The notes under the pieces were generated by a model. That model was given only the letters and a program-made list of their open reading frames with translations, did no database searches and was not told the origin of the DNA. The position numbers and the translations under genes are program-made. Of a DNA stretch of 64,000 nt, positions 33,555 through 42,059 are shown in pieces; positions within the stretch are counted from its first letter, which is position 1; every line of letters starts with the position of its first letter. The stretch lies in the NCBI RefSeq assembly GCF_032999765.1, contig NZ_CP136051.1:3386417-3450416 (forward strand). The letters run 5' to 3'. The stretch comes from Imperialibacter roseus (GTDB lineage Bacteria; Bacteroidota; Bacteroidia; Cytophagales; Cyclobacteriaceae).

Positions 33555-34403
33555 CTACTTCCATACCTCCTTGACCTTCCTTTCCAGATATTTCAACGTG
33601 GCAGGTGCTTCCTTTGGAAAATCATCCCAGCGGGCTTCGATGACAATTTTTCCTTGATAATCAATTTCCTTCAGTTCTTCCAAATACGGAACTACTTCAT
33701 CGCCAAGTGTGCCCGGGGGATCTCTGTCTGCCTTTTCAGCGATATCGCAATGGAAAGTAATGCCTTTTCCCAGCGCTATCATCGATGGTGGATCACCGTC
33801 CATGAGCATATGGTAGATGTCCACGCAAGCCATCAGATTGGGCTCATCTACCCGCTTGACTATCTCTACTACCTCGTCGAACCCATTGAGAAAGTTGGCT
33901 TCGGTCTTATTGAGGTTTTCTACCGTGAGCAGGATATCGTACTTCTGCGCCTGCACGGCTACCTTCTTTGCAATGGCTGCAAACTGGTCCACAGCCTTTT
34001 CATAATCCCAACCGTCGGGCAATCTCCGGGAACCACCGCTGCCCCACACCACCAGGTCAACGCCTATCTGCTGGCACCGATGGAATACAATGTCGGTATA
34101 CGCCAGTATCGCCTCCTCATTCACATCAGGGCCAATCACCTTTAGGTTGCCTGGCAAAAAGTAGTTCACAGCAAACATGTTGGTTTTTAGCTTTTTGATC
34201 GTCGCTGCATTCTGATCGAACTGCTCATCTGACACCTTTTGCGGATTGATGATTTTGTCCACCTTTTCTACAAAAAATTTATAACCGGAAGCACGCATGA
34301 GGGCGTCGTCTTCCATGTCCCATGCTACGGTCACGGCCGGTCGTTGTGGGTAAACAAAAAATGACGTACCAAGGAGCAAGAGTGTAAACAGGGTAATTTT
34401 CAT
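33555..34403 (-). CDS. Exported sugar phosphate isomerase/epimerase-like TIM barrel
   Basis: A 282-residue protein. A signal peptide (MKITLFTLLLLGTSFFVYPQ) precedes a xylose isomerase-like TIM barrel: VDLVVWGSGGSRRLPDGWDY, YDILLTVENLNKTEANFLNG (metal-ligand Glu), NLMACVDIYHMLMDGDPP (Asp and His) and GKIVIEARWDDFP (Glu). The metal site thus looks intact. Such secreted TIM-barrel proteins are frequent in Bacteroidota sugar loci and mostly lack assigned substrates. It is divergent from a metallophosphoesterase, 126 bases away. Confidence 0.85.
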   Translation of the reverse strand: MKITLFTLLLLGTSFFVYPQRPAVTVAWDMEDDALMRASGYKFFVEKVDKIINPQKVSDEQFDQNAATIKKLKTNMFAVNYFLPGNLKVIGPDVNEEAILAYTDIVFHRCQQIGVDLVVWGSGGSRRLPDGWDYEKAVDQFAAIAKKVAVQAQKYDILLTVENLNKTEANFLNGFDEVVEIVKRVDEPNLMACVDIYHMLMDGDPPSMIALGKGITFHCDIAEKADRDPPGTLGDEVVPYLEELKEIDYQGKIVIEARWDDFPKEAPATLKYLERKVKEVWK

Positions 34404-34529
34404 AAGGGATCGTTAAGCAGGTTATTTCATTGCTTCCTTTGCAAGGAAACATTAACTTAAACTTAACTATTAATTTCAAATACCTCCCGTTTGAGAGGTG
34501 TAACTTCACCCTAACCAAATCTATCTATC

Positions 34530-36380
34530 ATGAATTATCTTTCAGCCGTTGCAATCGGCCTCCTGGTGCTCGGTGCGGCCTGCACAGCTCCCGTAGAAAA
34601 AGCAAGTATTAGAATCGAGCCCATTGAAGGGCCAACCCCTTACACCAGTCTTGATCTGAACAATGATCCCTCTTCTTTCCAGTTCGCTATCGTAACTGAT
34701 CGAACCGGCGGCCATCGGGGCAACGTTTTCGAGGTTGGCTTAAGTAAACTGAACCTGCTACAGCCTGAGTTTGTGATGAGCGTGGGTGACTTTATTGAAG
34801 GTTACACTGAAGACGAGGCACGACTGGACGCCGAGTGGACAGAGTTCAATGGTTTTATCGATTCCCTTACCATGCCCTTCTTTTACGTGCCGGGCAATCA
34901 CGACATCACCAACAAGGTGATGTACGACAAATACAAATCAATTTTCGGGAAGGACTATTACCATTTTGTATACAAAGACGTGCTTTTCCTGTGCCTCAAC
35001 TCCGAAGACAACTATCGTGGGTCGGGCAAAGGTACCATTGGTGATGAACAGTACGAGTGGATTGAGAAGACATTGGCCGCCAACGCAGATGTAAAATGGA
35101 CGCTGGTGTTTATGCACCAGCCTCTGTGGAACCAGCAGGCCGAAACCCTTCGCTGGCCCGACGTGGAAAAGCTACTTGAGCCGAGAAAGCATACCGTTTA
35201 TGTGGGCCACCATCACAGCTATGTGAAATACGAAAGAAACAATGGCAAATACTTCATCCTTGCTACTACGGGAGGCGGCAGCCGACTCAGAGGGCCTCGT
35301 TTTGGCGAGTTTGACCATGTGGTGTGGATCACCATGACAGACAACGGGCCCATCATGGCTAACCTGGAGCTATCAGGCGTTTGGGACGAGAACGTGGTGA
35401 CTGAGCAGTCGAGCAACTACTTCAGGCCTCTTTTCAATGGGCAACCTGTGCGTGTATCGCCAATGTTTACCGACGGCAGCACGTTTTCGAATGGCGCCAC
35501 CGAAATCCGCCTCACCAACGACAGCGATGCGCCTATGGATGTCAGCTTTGAGCTGGCAGCCAACAAGTACCTCACATCCAGCATTATCCGGCAGAGCCTC
35601 ACTATTGCTCCAAATTCAGTAGAAATTCTTCCCCTCAAACTGAGTGGGAAAGCTGCATCGGTGGCTGCACTTGAGCCGGTAGCGTTGAGAGGCACGGTCA
35701 CATTCCACGGCGAAGGCATGGCGGACATCACAATGGATGTAACGCAAAACGCCCGTCCGGCGAAGAAAGAGTACCTGGCAAAGTCGGCCACAAAAACTGT
35801 CGATGGCAACCTTGACGATTGGGCAAGCCTCCCCTTCTCAGAAACCGAGATGTACACTGAAGCCAATCCCTTCTCTCACAAAGGTGGCAAAGCCGATGGT
35901 TCTGTTCGCTTCGGCATCAGTTGTGACGACGAGTTCCTTTACATTGGCGCAGACATAACAGACGATGAACTGCTGGCCGTAGCTTCTTCCAGGCCGTACA
36001 ATCAGGACGCCTTTCAGGTAATTGTCGACGGCCGCAGTGAAAACATAAGCTCGTTTGGTACGAGTCTTTCCGGTGTGCTCTATATAGGTATGAGTCCCTA
36101 TGTGGATGGAACAAACAACACCACGCCCTTTACCAGCGGCAATAAGCCAGAAGGTTTGAAAGGCATTACAGTCAAAACTGACAAAGGCTATGCAACGGAG
36201 CTGGCCATTCCGCTTAGCTACCTCAGTGAGCAGCAGGGTGGCGACTGGAAAACAGCTCGCATCAATGTGGGTGTGAACGATTTCGACAACGACTACAGCC
36301 ACCGCACCAACCTGTGGTGGCAACCCGACTGGCGTGGAGCAGGTAGCTATCCTGGTTCTGGTACCTTCTTTAGAAAATAA
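34530..36380 (+). CDS. Metallophosphoesterase with C-terminal CBM9/DOMON-like domain
   Basis: A 616-residue lipoprotein (MNYLSAVAIGLLVLGAAC, Cys18). The calcineurin-like domain (about 45-290) shows FAIVTDRTGG (where DxH is usual, so the first motif has T for H), SVGDFIEG, VPGNHDITN, FMHQPLW and YVGHHHSYVK. A beta-sandwich linker follows (about 300-415), then a domain starting KTVDGNLDDWASLPF with FGISCDDEFLYIGADITDDE and DNDYSHRTNLWW, resembling CBM9/DOMON-type sugar-binding modules. Likely a cell-surface phosphoesterase directed to a glycan or glycolipid; substrate unknown. A terminator follows. Confidence 0.88.
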   Translation: MNYLSAVAIGLLVLGAACTAPVEKASIRIEPIEGPTPYTSLDLNNDPSSFQFAIVTDRTGGHRGNVFEVGLSKLNLLQPEFVMSVGDFIEGYTEDEARLDAEWTEFNGFIDSLTMPFFYVPGNHDITNKVMYDKYKSIFGKDYYHFVYKDVLFLCLNSEDNYRGSGKGTIGDEQYEWIEKTLAANADVKWTLVFMHQPLWNQQAETLRWPDVEKLLEPRKHTVYVGHHHSYVKYERNNGKYFILATTGGGSRLRGPRFGEFDHVVWITMTDNGPIMANLELSGVWDENVVTEQSSNYFRPLFNGQPVRVSPMFTDGSTFSNGATEIRLTNDSDAPMDVSFELAANKYLTSSIIRQSLTIAPNSVEILPLKLSGKAASVAALEPVALRGTVTFHGEGMADITMDVTQNARPAKKEYLAKSATKTVDGNLDDWASLPFSETEMYTEANPFSHKGGKADGSVRFGISCDDEFLYIGADITDDELLAVASSRPYNQDAFQVIVDGRSENISSFGTSLSGVLYIGMSPYVDGTNNTTPFTSGNKPEGLKGITVKTDKGYATELAIPLSYLSEQQGGDWKTARINVGVNDFDNDYSHRTNLWWQPDWRGAGSYPGSGTFFRK

Positions 36381-36408
36381 ACACGGTTAATAATTGGAAT
36401 GAGGAAAT

Positions 36409-36434
36409 AGCCTGCGGAAACGTGGGCTTTTTTT
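36409..36434 (+). terminator. Intrinsic terminator, copy 1
   Basis: AGCCTGCG-gaaa-CGTGGGCT (two G-U pairs) then a run of T. Near-identical to the terminator at 37198. Confidence 0.85.
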
Positions 36435-36524
36435 GTTCAGAAACCATCACCATATTGAAAACCCAGACATATCGTAGGAATAAATGATTTACACCGCCTT
36501 TTCGGATGGTTTCCGCAAAAGAGC

Positions 36525-36532
36525 TATTTTTG
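36525..36532 (+). promoter_or_regulatory. Candidate -7 element for the DUF433/DUF5615 pair
   Basis: TATTTTTG matches TAnnTTTG 16 bases before the ATG at 36549. The -33 side has only TTCGG near 36501. Confidence 0.45.
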
Positions 36533-36548
36533 TTAAAACCCTGTCCAA

Positions 36549-36773
36549 ATGGTAGACTATAAAAAGATCATCCAAAGGAACCCAAACAAAAGATTCGGCA
36601 AGCCTTGTGTGCGAAATACAAGGATTACCGTATATGACGTGCTTGGCTGGCTAGCTGCCGGAATGGGTTTCAACGAAATTCTCGAAGACTTTCCCGAGTT
36701 GACACTGGAAGACATTCAGGCCTGTCTTGCCTATGCAGCAGACAGAGAGCATAAACTTCAGCACAGTGCATGA
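36549..36773 (+). CDS. DUF433 domain antitoxin
   Basis: A 74-residue protein: ITVYDVLGWLAAGMGFNEIL and FPELTLEDIQACLAYAADRE are the DUF433 helix-turn-helix core, and GKPCVRNTRI is the conserved lead-in. DUF433 proteins act as antitoxins to PIN-like DUF5615 partners. The next gene's ATG overlaps its stop by 4 bases, the normal coupling for such a pair. It probably represses its own promoter; a candidate -7 element lies just upstream. Confidence 0.9.
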   Translation: MVDYKKIIQRNPNKRFGKPCVRNTRITVYDVLGWLAAGMGFNEILEDFPELTLEDIQACLAYAADREHKLQHSA

Positions 36774-37126
36774 AGCTATTGTTCGACCAGAATATCTCTT
36801 TCAGATTGGTGAAAAAGCTTGTTGACTATTTCCCGGCCTGTCGCCATGTAAGCGACTGTGGCTTAACCGACATGGAAGATTCAGATATTTGGGCTTACTC
36901 AAAAGAACATGGCTTCACCATTGTCACTTTTGACGCCGATTTTTATGATATTAGTGTGATTAACAGCCACCCACCAAAAGTGATTTGGATTAGAACAGGC
37001 AATCTCTCGACTAATCAAATAGCCCAGCTTTTAATCAACAACTACTCGACGATAGATAATTTTCTGCTGCAAGAAGCCTATAGAGAAATGGCCTGCCTTG
37101 AGTTGGAAGCCTACAACAACCATTGA
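36770..37126 (+). CDS. DUF5615 PIN-like toxin
   Basis: A 118-residue PIN-like (Mut7-C-type) protein: MKLLFDQNISFRLVKKL carries the first acidic residue, MEDSDIWAYSKEHGFTIVTFDADF carries further Asp residues of the nuclease site, and PPKVIWIRTGNLS is a conserved strand. It is expected to cleave RNA when freed from the DUF433 partner. All usual acidic positions appear present, so it looks intact. Terminators lie before and after the pair. Confidence 0.9.
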   Translation: MKLLFDQNISFRLVKKLVDYFPACRHVSDCGLTDMEDSDIWAYSKEHGFTIVTFDADFYDISVINSHPPKVIWIRTGNLSTNQIAQLLINNYSTIDNFLLQEAYREMACLELEAYNNH

Positions 37127-37197
37127 AGTCGCATTGTTCTCTTGGCCTCGCCTGATTGAGGTACCTGGGCACACCGATAGAAATAGAATACTGAAAC

Positions 37198-37224
37198 AGC
37201 CTGCGATAAAGTGGGCTTTTTTTT
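37198..37224 (+). terminator. Intrinsic terminator, copy 2
   Basis: AGCCTGC-gataaa-GTGGGCT followed by eight T, between the toxin gene and the SIR2-like gene. Sequence closely follows the terminator at 36409. Confidence 0.85.
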
Positions 37225-37254
37225 GTTATTTTTTGAGAACAGACTAAACCTTGC

Positions 37255-38112
37255 ATGAACGCCATCGCTTCAATCAGAAACAAATACAGAGACGCAGCCT
37301 TTCTAATAGGAAACGGCCCCAACTTACGAAGTGGCATTATGCCATCCTGGAAGGACCTGCTGGAAGCCGCCTCCCCAAAACCCATTCCTTTCGACCTGAC
37401 AGGACTGACTAATACAGAGGTGTATGACCTGATTGAGTTGTACGCAAATGACTCTGTAAAAGTGAAAAATAGGGTGAAAGCTGAATTGCAATTGACAAAC
37501 AGCGATGACCTGAGTGTCCATAGAAAAATCATGGAATTTGCCAGGTCAACAAACACACCAGTGCTGACAACAAACTTTGATACAGCCTTTGAAAAATCAG
37601 TAGGTGCCAGGCCATTTCACACTGATTCCAACGGGTTCACCCGTTTTTACCCCTGGAAAACCTACTATGGCTTTGAGAAACTTGAAAACCCAGCACAAAG
37701 CTTTGGCATATGGAAGATTCATGGCGATGTGAACTACCGGGACAGCATCAGGCTCGGGCTTGGCGACTACATGGGAAGTGTTCAGCGGGCAAGAAGCCTC
37801 ATCACCAAAGGACGACGCAGGCTTTACAAAGAGACGCTTCTGCCAAAATCGTGGCAAGGCGAGCAGACCTGGCTCCACATCTGGTTCCACAGCCCACTCA
37901 TCATTTTTGGCTTTGGCTATGAACCCGACGAGGTGTTTCTAAGGTGGCTGCTAATTGAAAGAAAAAGGTATTCCATCAAGCTCAAGTGCACCATGGACGT
38001 TTGGTATGTCACGAAGGGTTCGCCCAGCCCTCCTGTGAAGAACTTAATGGAGAATCTGGATGTGACAATTCATTTGGTGGAAGACTATTCGGATATCTAC
38101 GACGGCCTTTAG
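37255..38112 (+). CDS. Stand-alone SIR2-like domain protein
   Basis: A 285-residue cytoplasmic protein. Three SIR2 landmarks are present: AAFLIGNGPNLRSG (nucleotide loop, about 14-27), TPVLTTNFDTAFEK with TTNFD at 105-109, and FGIWKIHGDVN with H156. A NAD-binding and possibly NAD-cleaving enzyme is expected. SIR2-like proteins in several anti-phage systems (Thoeris, DSR, others) deplete NAD on infection, but here no additional effector or sensor domain is fused, and the C-terminal half (160-285) is not recognised. It starts 31 bases after the second of two twin terminators, next to a toxin-antitoxin pair. Confidence 0.8.
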   Translation: MNAIASIRNKYRDAAFLIGNGPNLRSGIMPSWKDLLEAASPKPIPFDLTGLTNTEVYDLIELYANDSVKVKNRVKAELQLTNSDDLSVHRKIMEFARSTNTPVLTTNFDTAFEKSVGARPFHTDSNGFTRFYPWKTYYGFEKLENPAQSFGIWKIHGDVNYRDSIRLGLGDYMGSVQRARSLITKGRRRLYKETLLPKSWQGEQTWLHIWFHSPLIIFGFGYEPDEVFLRWLLIERKRYSIKLKCTMDVWYVTKGSPSPPVKNLMENLDVTIHLVEDYSDIYDGL

Positions 38113-38241
38113 TCAAAAAATAATAGACTTTACTACACCTGCTTTTAGTCGCCTCTGAGAAATAATCTGCTCAACATTTAAGGAGCCTTAAAGACATCGG
38201 TTTTCATTTTGCTATCTTCGATTGTTTCATCTGAAAAATAT

Positions 38242-39747
38242 ATGCAATACTCCAGGCTCTTTGTCGGTAAGTCATTCTTTCTATTAGTAGTCACTGCACT
38301 CACGCTATTGCTAAGCCAATGCGGTTCACCTCAACCCAGCACCCTCCTTATCCGAAATGCTACCATCGTCGACGGCACCGGCAGCAAAGGGTATATTGGA
38401 TCGGTTCGCATTGAAGGCAAGCTCATTGCCGCCGTCGGTGATTTGGAGCCCTTGCAAACAGACTCGGTCATTGATGGCACCGGACTGGTGCTCAGTCCAG
38501 GTTTTATCGACACGCACAGTCACCACAGCGGCAACTCTCCAAGAAGCGTTGACGCCGCCATCAGCCAGGGAATCACAACGATTATCGTGGGGCAAGACGG
38601 GAGCTCATTCACTTCGTTGGAAGCTTATTTCGATTCACTGCGGTTAAGTCCTATCTCTCCCAACGTAGGTTCTTATGTAGGTCACAATACGGTGAGACGG
38701 GCTGTGCTTGGAAACGACTTTCAGCGAAAAGCCACCAGGGAGGAAATCGACCGAATGAAGCTATTGGTAACAAAAGAGATGGAAGCGGGTGCGCTGGGGC
38801 TATCAACCGGCCTGGAATATGACCCTGGCATATATTCAAGCGCCGAAGAAGTTTTGGAACTTGCCAAAGTAGCTTCACAATATGGCGGCCGGTACATCAG
38901 CCACATGAGAAGTGAGGATGTGTTTTTGAAAAGCAGCATTCAGGAAATTTTGACGGTTGGAAGGGAGGCCAACATGCCGGTCCAAATCTCTCACTTTAAG
39001 ATAGGTCTGAGAAGTTTCTGGGGCCAGGCGCCGGCATTTCTGGCGCTCCTCGACAGTGCCAGGGCTGTCGGCATAGACGTGACTGCCGACGTTTATCCAT
39101 ACGAGTACTGGCAATCGACCATCACAGTGCTGTTTCCCGATCGGGATTTTGAAAACAGAGCCACGGCGGAATTTGCCTTAACCGAGCTCACGTCGCCGGA
39201 AGGTATGATCATTGGCCGGTTTGAACCCAACAAAGCTTACGAAGGACTTACGCTTGATAGCATAGCACGCCTTCGCAACGAAGACCCGGTCACCACTTAC
39301 CTGGCTCTGGTGCAGATGTCACTGGAAACTGGCGCAAGCATTATTGCAAAGGCCATGGATATCGAAGACATCAAAGCAATCACCCAGTGGCCCTATGCCA
39401 ATATTTGTTCTGACGGCGGGACAACAGGCCACCCCAGGGGCTGGGGCGCTTTCCCACGATACTTCAATTTGGAAACGAGGGAACCTATAGAAATGAAAAT
39501 TCACAAAATGACTGCGCAAGCGGCTGAAAACCTAGATTTAGACAGTATTGGTGTTATCAGGGAAGGTTTCTATGCTGACCTTACACTCTTCGACCCAAAT
39601 ACATTTATCGATCACGCCACCTACGGCAAAAGCTCGCAGCGGGCGACTGGGTTGAAAATGGTGCTTGTATCTGGCGCTGCGGTATACGATGGGCAGGAAC
39701 CTACTAACATATTTTCAGGCCGATTGATCCGGGGCAGGCATCAATAG
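38242..39747 (+). CDS. N-acyl-D-amino-acid deacylase family lipoprotein
   Basis: A 501-residue protein from the ATG at 38242; an upstream in-frame start at 38209 would add 11 residues before the signal. The signal ends in LLSQC (lipobox). The amidohydrolase barrel has SPGFIDTHSHHSG (metal HxH), EAGALGLSTGLEYDPG, ISHMRSE, VQISHFK, ADVYPYEYWQS and the D-aminoacylase hallmark CSDGGTTGHPRGWGAF, then a C-terminal beta domain. It should remove acyl groups from N-acyl-D-amino acids outside the cytoplasm, for example from wall fragments. TATCTTCG at 38213 is a near -7 element. Confidence 0.9.
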   Translation: MQYSRLFVGKSFFLLVVTALTLLLSQCGSPQPSTLLIRNATIVDGTGSKGYIGSVRIEGKLIAAVGDLEPLQTDSVIDGTGLVLSPGFIDTHSHHSGNSPRSVDAAISQGITTIIVGQDGSSFTSLEAYFDSLRLSPISPNVGSYVGHNTVRRAVLGNDFQRKATREEIDRMKLLVTKEMEAGALGLSTGLEYDPGIYSSAEEVLELAKVASQYGGRYISHMRSEDVFLKSSIQEILTVGREANMPVQISHFKIGLRSFWGQAPAFLALLDSARAVGIDVTADVYPYEYWQSTITVLFPDRDFENRATAEFALTELTSPEGMIIGRFEPNKAYEGLTLDSIARLRNEDPVTTYLALVQMSLETGASIIAKAMDIEDIKAITQWPYANICSDGGTTGHPRGWGAFPRYFNLETREPIEMKIHKMTAQAAENLDLDSIGVIREGFYADLTLFDPNTFIDHATYGKSSQRATGLKMVLVSGAAVYDGQEPTNIFSGRLIRGRHQ

Positions 39748-39841
39748 CAGCTGTTCGCTGCTTGAGTAATTCGCTCCGCTTTTAATGAGTCTCTGATGGT
39801 TTAAATTACTATTTTGATCCCCTATTCACCAACTAACTCCG

Positions 39842-40441
39842 ATGAAAAATCTCTTAAATGTCGGCTCTATCATTTTCTTTATCGGTTTCTTTATCAAGTT
39901 CTTTCACATTCACTACAATGCGGTCGTGATGCTGGCAGGCCTTTTTATGCTGCTTGTCGCCAGCCTGGTCGCTATCGTCAAAAAAGAAGGCGGTGTGAAC
40001 GGATGGGCCCACCTTGCTGCCACTTTCTGGCTGGCTTTGCTGCTGTTTACAATCAAGTTCTATCCTTTTGTGACTGTTGTGTTAACACTAGCCGTGGCCT
40101 CTACTATCATCAGCCTCATAGCTATCGCTAAAGCCAAAACCTGGAAAGCATCAGTATTCCCTGCGATATGTATGGTGTTGGCGATCACATTTTACCTAAC
40201 GCCTGCGGATAACAAGTACCGTCTCATGAATGTCCGCTGGAATTATGAAATCGATACGGACTTCGCCACCTGGGACAAGTATTCGTGGTTCCTTTATCAA
40301 AGCGGCAAATATGAAGAAGCATTGGATGCCTCTAACACGGCGCTGCGAATAGCCAGTGAAGCCGGAGACACTGAATGGGGAAATTTCATCGCCGACCATA
40401 GGAGCAGGATTGAGCAAAGAAGCTGGACAACCTTTCGCTAG
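39842..40441 (+). CDS. Hypothetical membrane protein with TPR-like tail
   Basis: A 199-residue protein. Four to five hydrophobic helices fill residues 5-120 (SIIFFIGFFIKFFHIHY, LAGLFMLLVASLVAIV, LAATFWLALLLFTI, VVLTLAVASTIISLIAI, ICMVLAITFYL). The C-terminal 70 residues include DKYSWFLYQSGKYEEALDAS, one TPR-like helix pair that would lie on the opposite face. The first helix pair recalls the GldL type but the match is weak. Function unknown. Confidence 0.7.
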   Translation: MKNLLNVGSIIFFIGFFIKFFHIHYNAVVMLAGLFMLLVASLVAIVKKEGGVNGWAHLAATFWLALLLFTIKFYPFVTVVLTLAVASTIISLIAIAKAKTWKASVFPAICMVLAITFYLTPADNKYRLMNVRWNYEIDTDFATWDKYSWFLYQSGKYEEALDASNTALRIASEAGDTEWGNFIADHRSRIEQRSWTTFR

Positions 40442-40547
40442 AAGCTGCACAACAACTATCCTTTGGTGATTGTCAGTGTTCAATGGGCACTTTTCAAAAG
40501 TAATGTGCGTTATTTGTAGCGAATTACCTGCTTAAATTTCTCATACA

Positions 40548-41366
40548 TTGCGCACAACACTCATACTTTTTGCTTTGGGCTGCCCGCTTTGGCTTTTTGC
40601 TAAAACTGAGCTTACGGGAGTAGTAGTGGATGAAGCCTCCAAAAACCCAATCTCCTACGTTAATATTGGCGTATTCGACAAAAACATTGGCACAGTGTCG
40701 GACGCAAAAGGCGTCTTTTCGCTGAACATCGGGGAAATCGGTCCGGGCGACTCGATTGTGTTTTCAATTGTTGGCTATAAAAGAGTGGCACATCCCCTGC
40801 GGGAGTTACTTAACACGTCACCTTTAATTATTCGGCTCAGGGAGGATGTTATTAATTTGAGAGAGATCGTGATTGAAAATGATCCTTCTGACATTAAAAC
40901 ACTCGGAGTGAATCGGGTTTCTGGTAAAAGGTTTGGTTTCGTTGGAGGCATCGGCGCTGGTGCTGAAGTATCACGGAAAATGAGTGTTTCGAAGCCTTCG
41001 TTACTGCAATCGGCCTCCATCTATGTGCGCAACAAAAAAAGTGGCTCCTTCAAACTTCGTTTGAACGTTTATACCATCGACCGAAATGCCAATGAACCGG
41101 GTCACTCATTGCTTACCCGATCGATTATACTGGAATCTGATCTGAAAGAAGGGTGGCTCAACTATGACTTCAAAGAGCCGCTGGTGGTCGATGAACCGTT
41201 CTATATTTCCTACGAGTGGGTAGAAGCCAATCTTCAAAATCCCATGATTGCCCTCAGAGGCAATAATCATGACGAAAAAGTGAGAATAAGGCCTGTGAGC
41301 ATGGGAAGGTGGATCATGGGTGGGAACTACGATTTCGCCATTCGTTGCGAGGTAATGAATGACTGA
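40548..41366 (+). CDS. Carboxypeptidase-regulatory-like domain protein
   Basis: A 272-residue exported protein with a TTG start at 40548, supported by the signal peptide that follows directly (RTTLILFALGCPLWLFAK); no ATG is available before residue 145. The first domain (about 20-100) is the beta-sandwich LTGVVVDEASKNPISYVNIG, GTVSDAKGVFSLNI, FSIVGYKRV, normally found ahead of TonB-dependent barrels. The rest (110-272) is beta-rich without a barrel, with IVIENDPS and FYISYEWVEAN. It is probably periplasmic or surface bound. Confidence 0.8.
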   Translation: MRTTLILFALGCPLWLFAKTELTGVVVDEASKNPISYVNIGVFDKNIGTVSDAKGVFSLNIGEIGPGDSIVFSIVGYKRVAHPLRELLNTSPLIIRLREDVINLREIVIENDPSDIKTLGVNRVSGKRFGFVGGIGAGAEVSRKMSVSKPSLLQSASIYVRNKKSGSFKLRLNVYTIDRNANEPGHSLLTRSIILESDLKEGWLNYDFKEPLVVDEPFYISYEWVEANLQNPMIALRGNNHDEKVRIRPVSMGRWIMGGNYDFAIRCEVMND

Positions 41367-41402
41367 GCGAGCTAATATGACAACTCCACCCCTTCTCACC
41401 TC

Positions 41403-41999
41403 ATGCCCATGATGAAGAAAACGATAGGGTTTTCCCTTCTGGTAGTTCTTTGCGAGTATGCTATTTACGTGTGGTCGGGCGGTATATCATCCGAGCCAGG
41501 CATCTGCTTCCAACTTGCCGCAAGGTATTCTGCCAGGGTTTCATTTTTGCTTTTTGCAGGCATCCTTTGCTGGACGGGCATCAAAGGTCTGAAGCACATT
41601 TATACAGAAGAGCAGCGTCGGCAGTGGTTCGTTACCATGATATTTTTACTGACCCTCAACCACCTCATCCATTTCTACTTCCTCGCCATGCACTTCGACG
41701 TAAAGGGCATGGAGTTGCGTGAGTTCAAAAACTTAACAGGTGCTGTTGCCTACATTGTGCTCACCCTCTCCCCGTTCTTTTTGTGGAACAAAAAGGAACT
41801 TACAAGAAGTCGCTATCAAATTATCATCTCAGGGTTTGTGCTGGTTGCAGCCTTGTTTATTGGAACCTACGTCAAAAGGTTTACACAGGAAATGGAGGTG
41901 CCCATTTCGAAATATTTACTGATAGCCAACCTGGCCGTGCTGACTTCGTTAGTAGTCATCAACATCTTCAAAATACGCTCCGAAAAAAATCTCAATTAA
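41403..41999 (+). CDS. Hypothetical six-helix membrane protein
   Basis: A 198-residue polytopic protein with about six hydrophobic helices (about 5-24, 44-62, 77-96, 107-126, 139-157 and 170-190). MIFLLTLNHLIHFYFLAMHF has three histidines on one helix, loosely recalling ferric-reductase-like heme-binding helices, but the second His pair expected there is absent. An in-frame ATG three codons in (at 41412) is an alternative start. Not assigned to a family. It is followed after 60 bases by the beta-lactamase gene. Confidence 0.65.
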   Translation: MPMMKKTIGFSLLVVLCEYAIYVWSGGISSEPGICFQLAARYSARVSFLLFAGILCWTGIKGLKHIYTEEQRRQWFVTMIFLLTLNHLIHFYFLAMHFDVKGMELREFKNLTGAVAYIVLTLSPFFLWNKKELTRSRYQIIISGFVLVAALFIGTYVKRFTQEMEVPISKYLLIANLAVLTSLVVINIFKIRSEKNLN

Positions 42000-42059
42000 T
42001 TCAAGGTATGTACCCACCAATCTACACCAACCAGGGTCATTCCGATAAAAAAACTCACA

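Noticed and set aside
39746-39762. Hairpin AGCAGC-tgttc-GCTGCT after the D-aminoacylase gene as a terminator
   Set aside because: Only six base pairs and no T-run after it.
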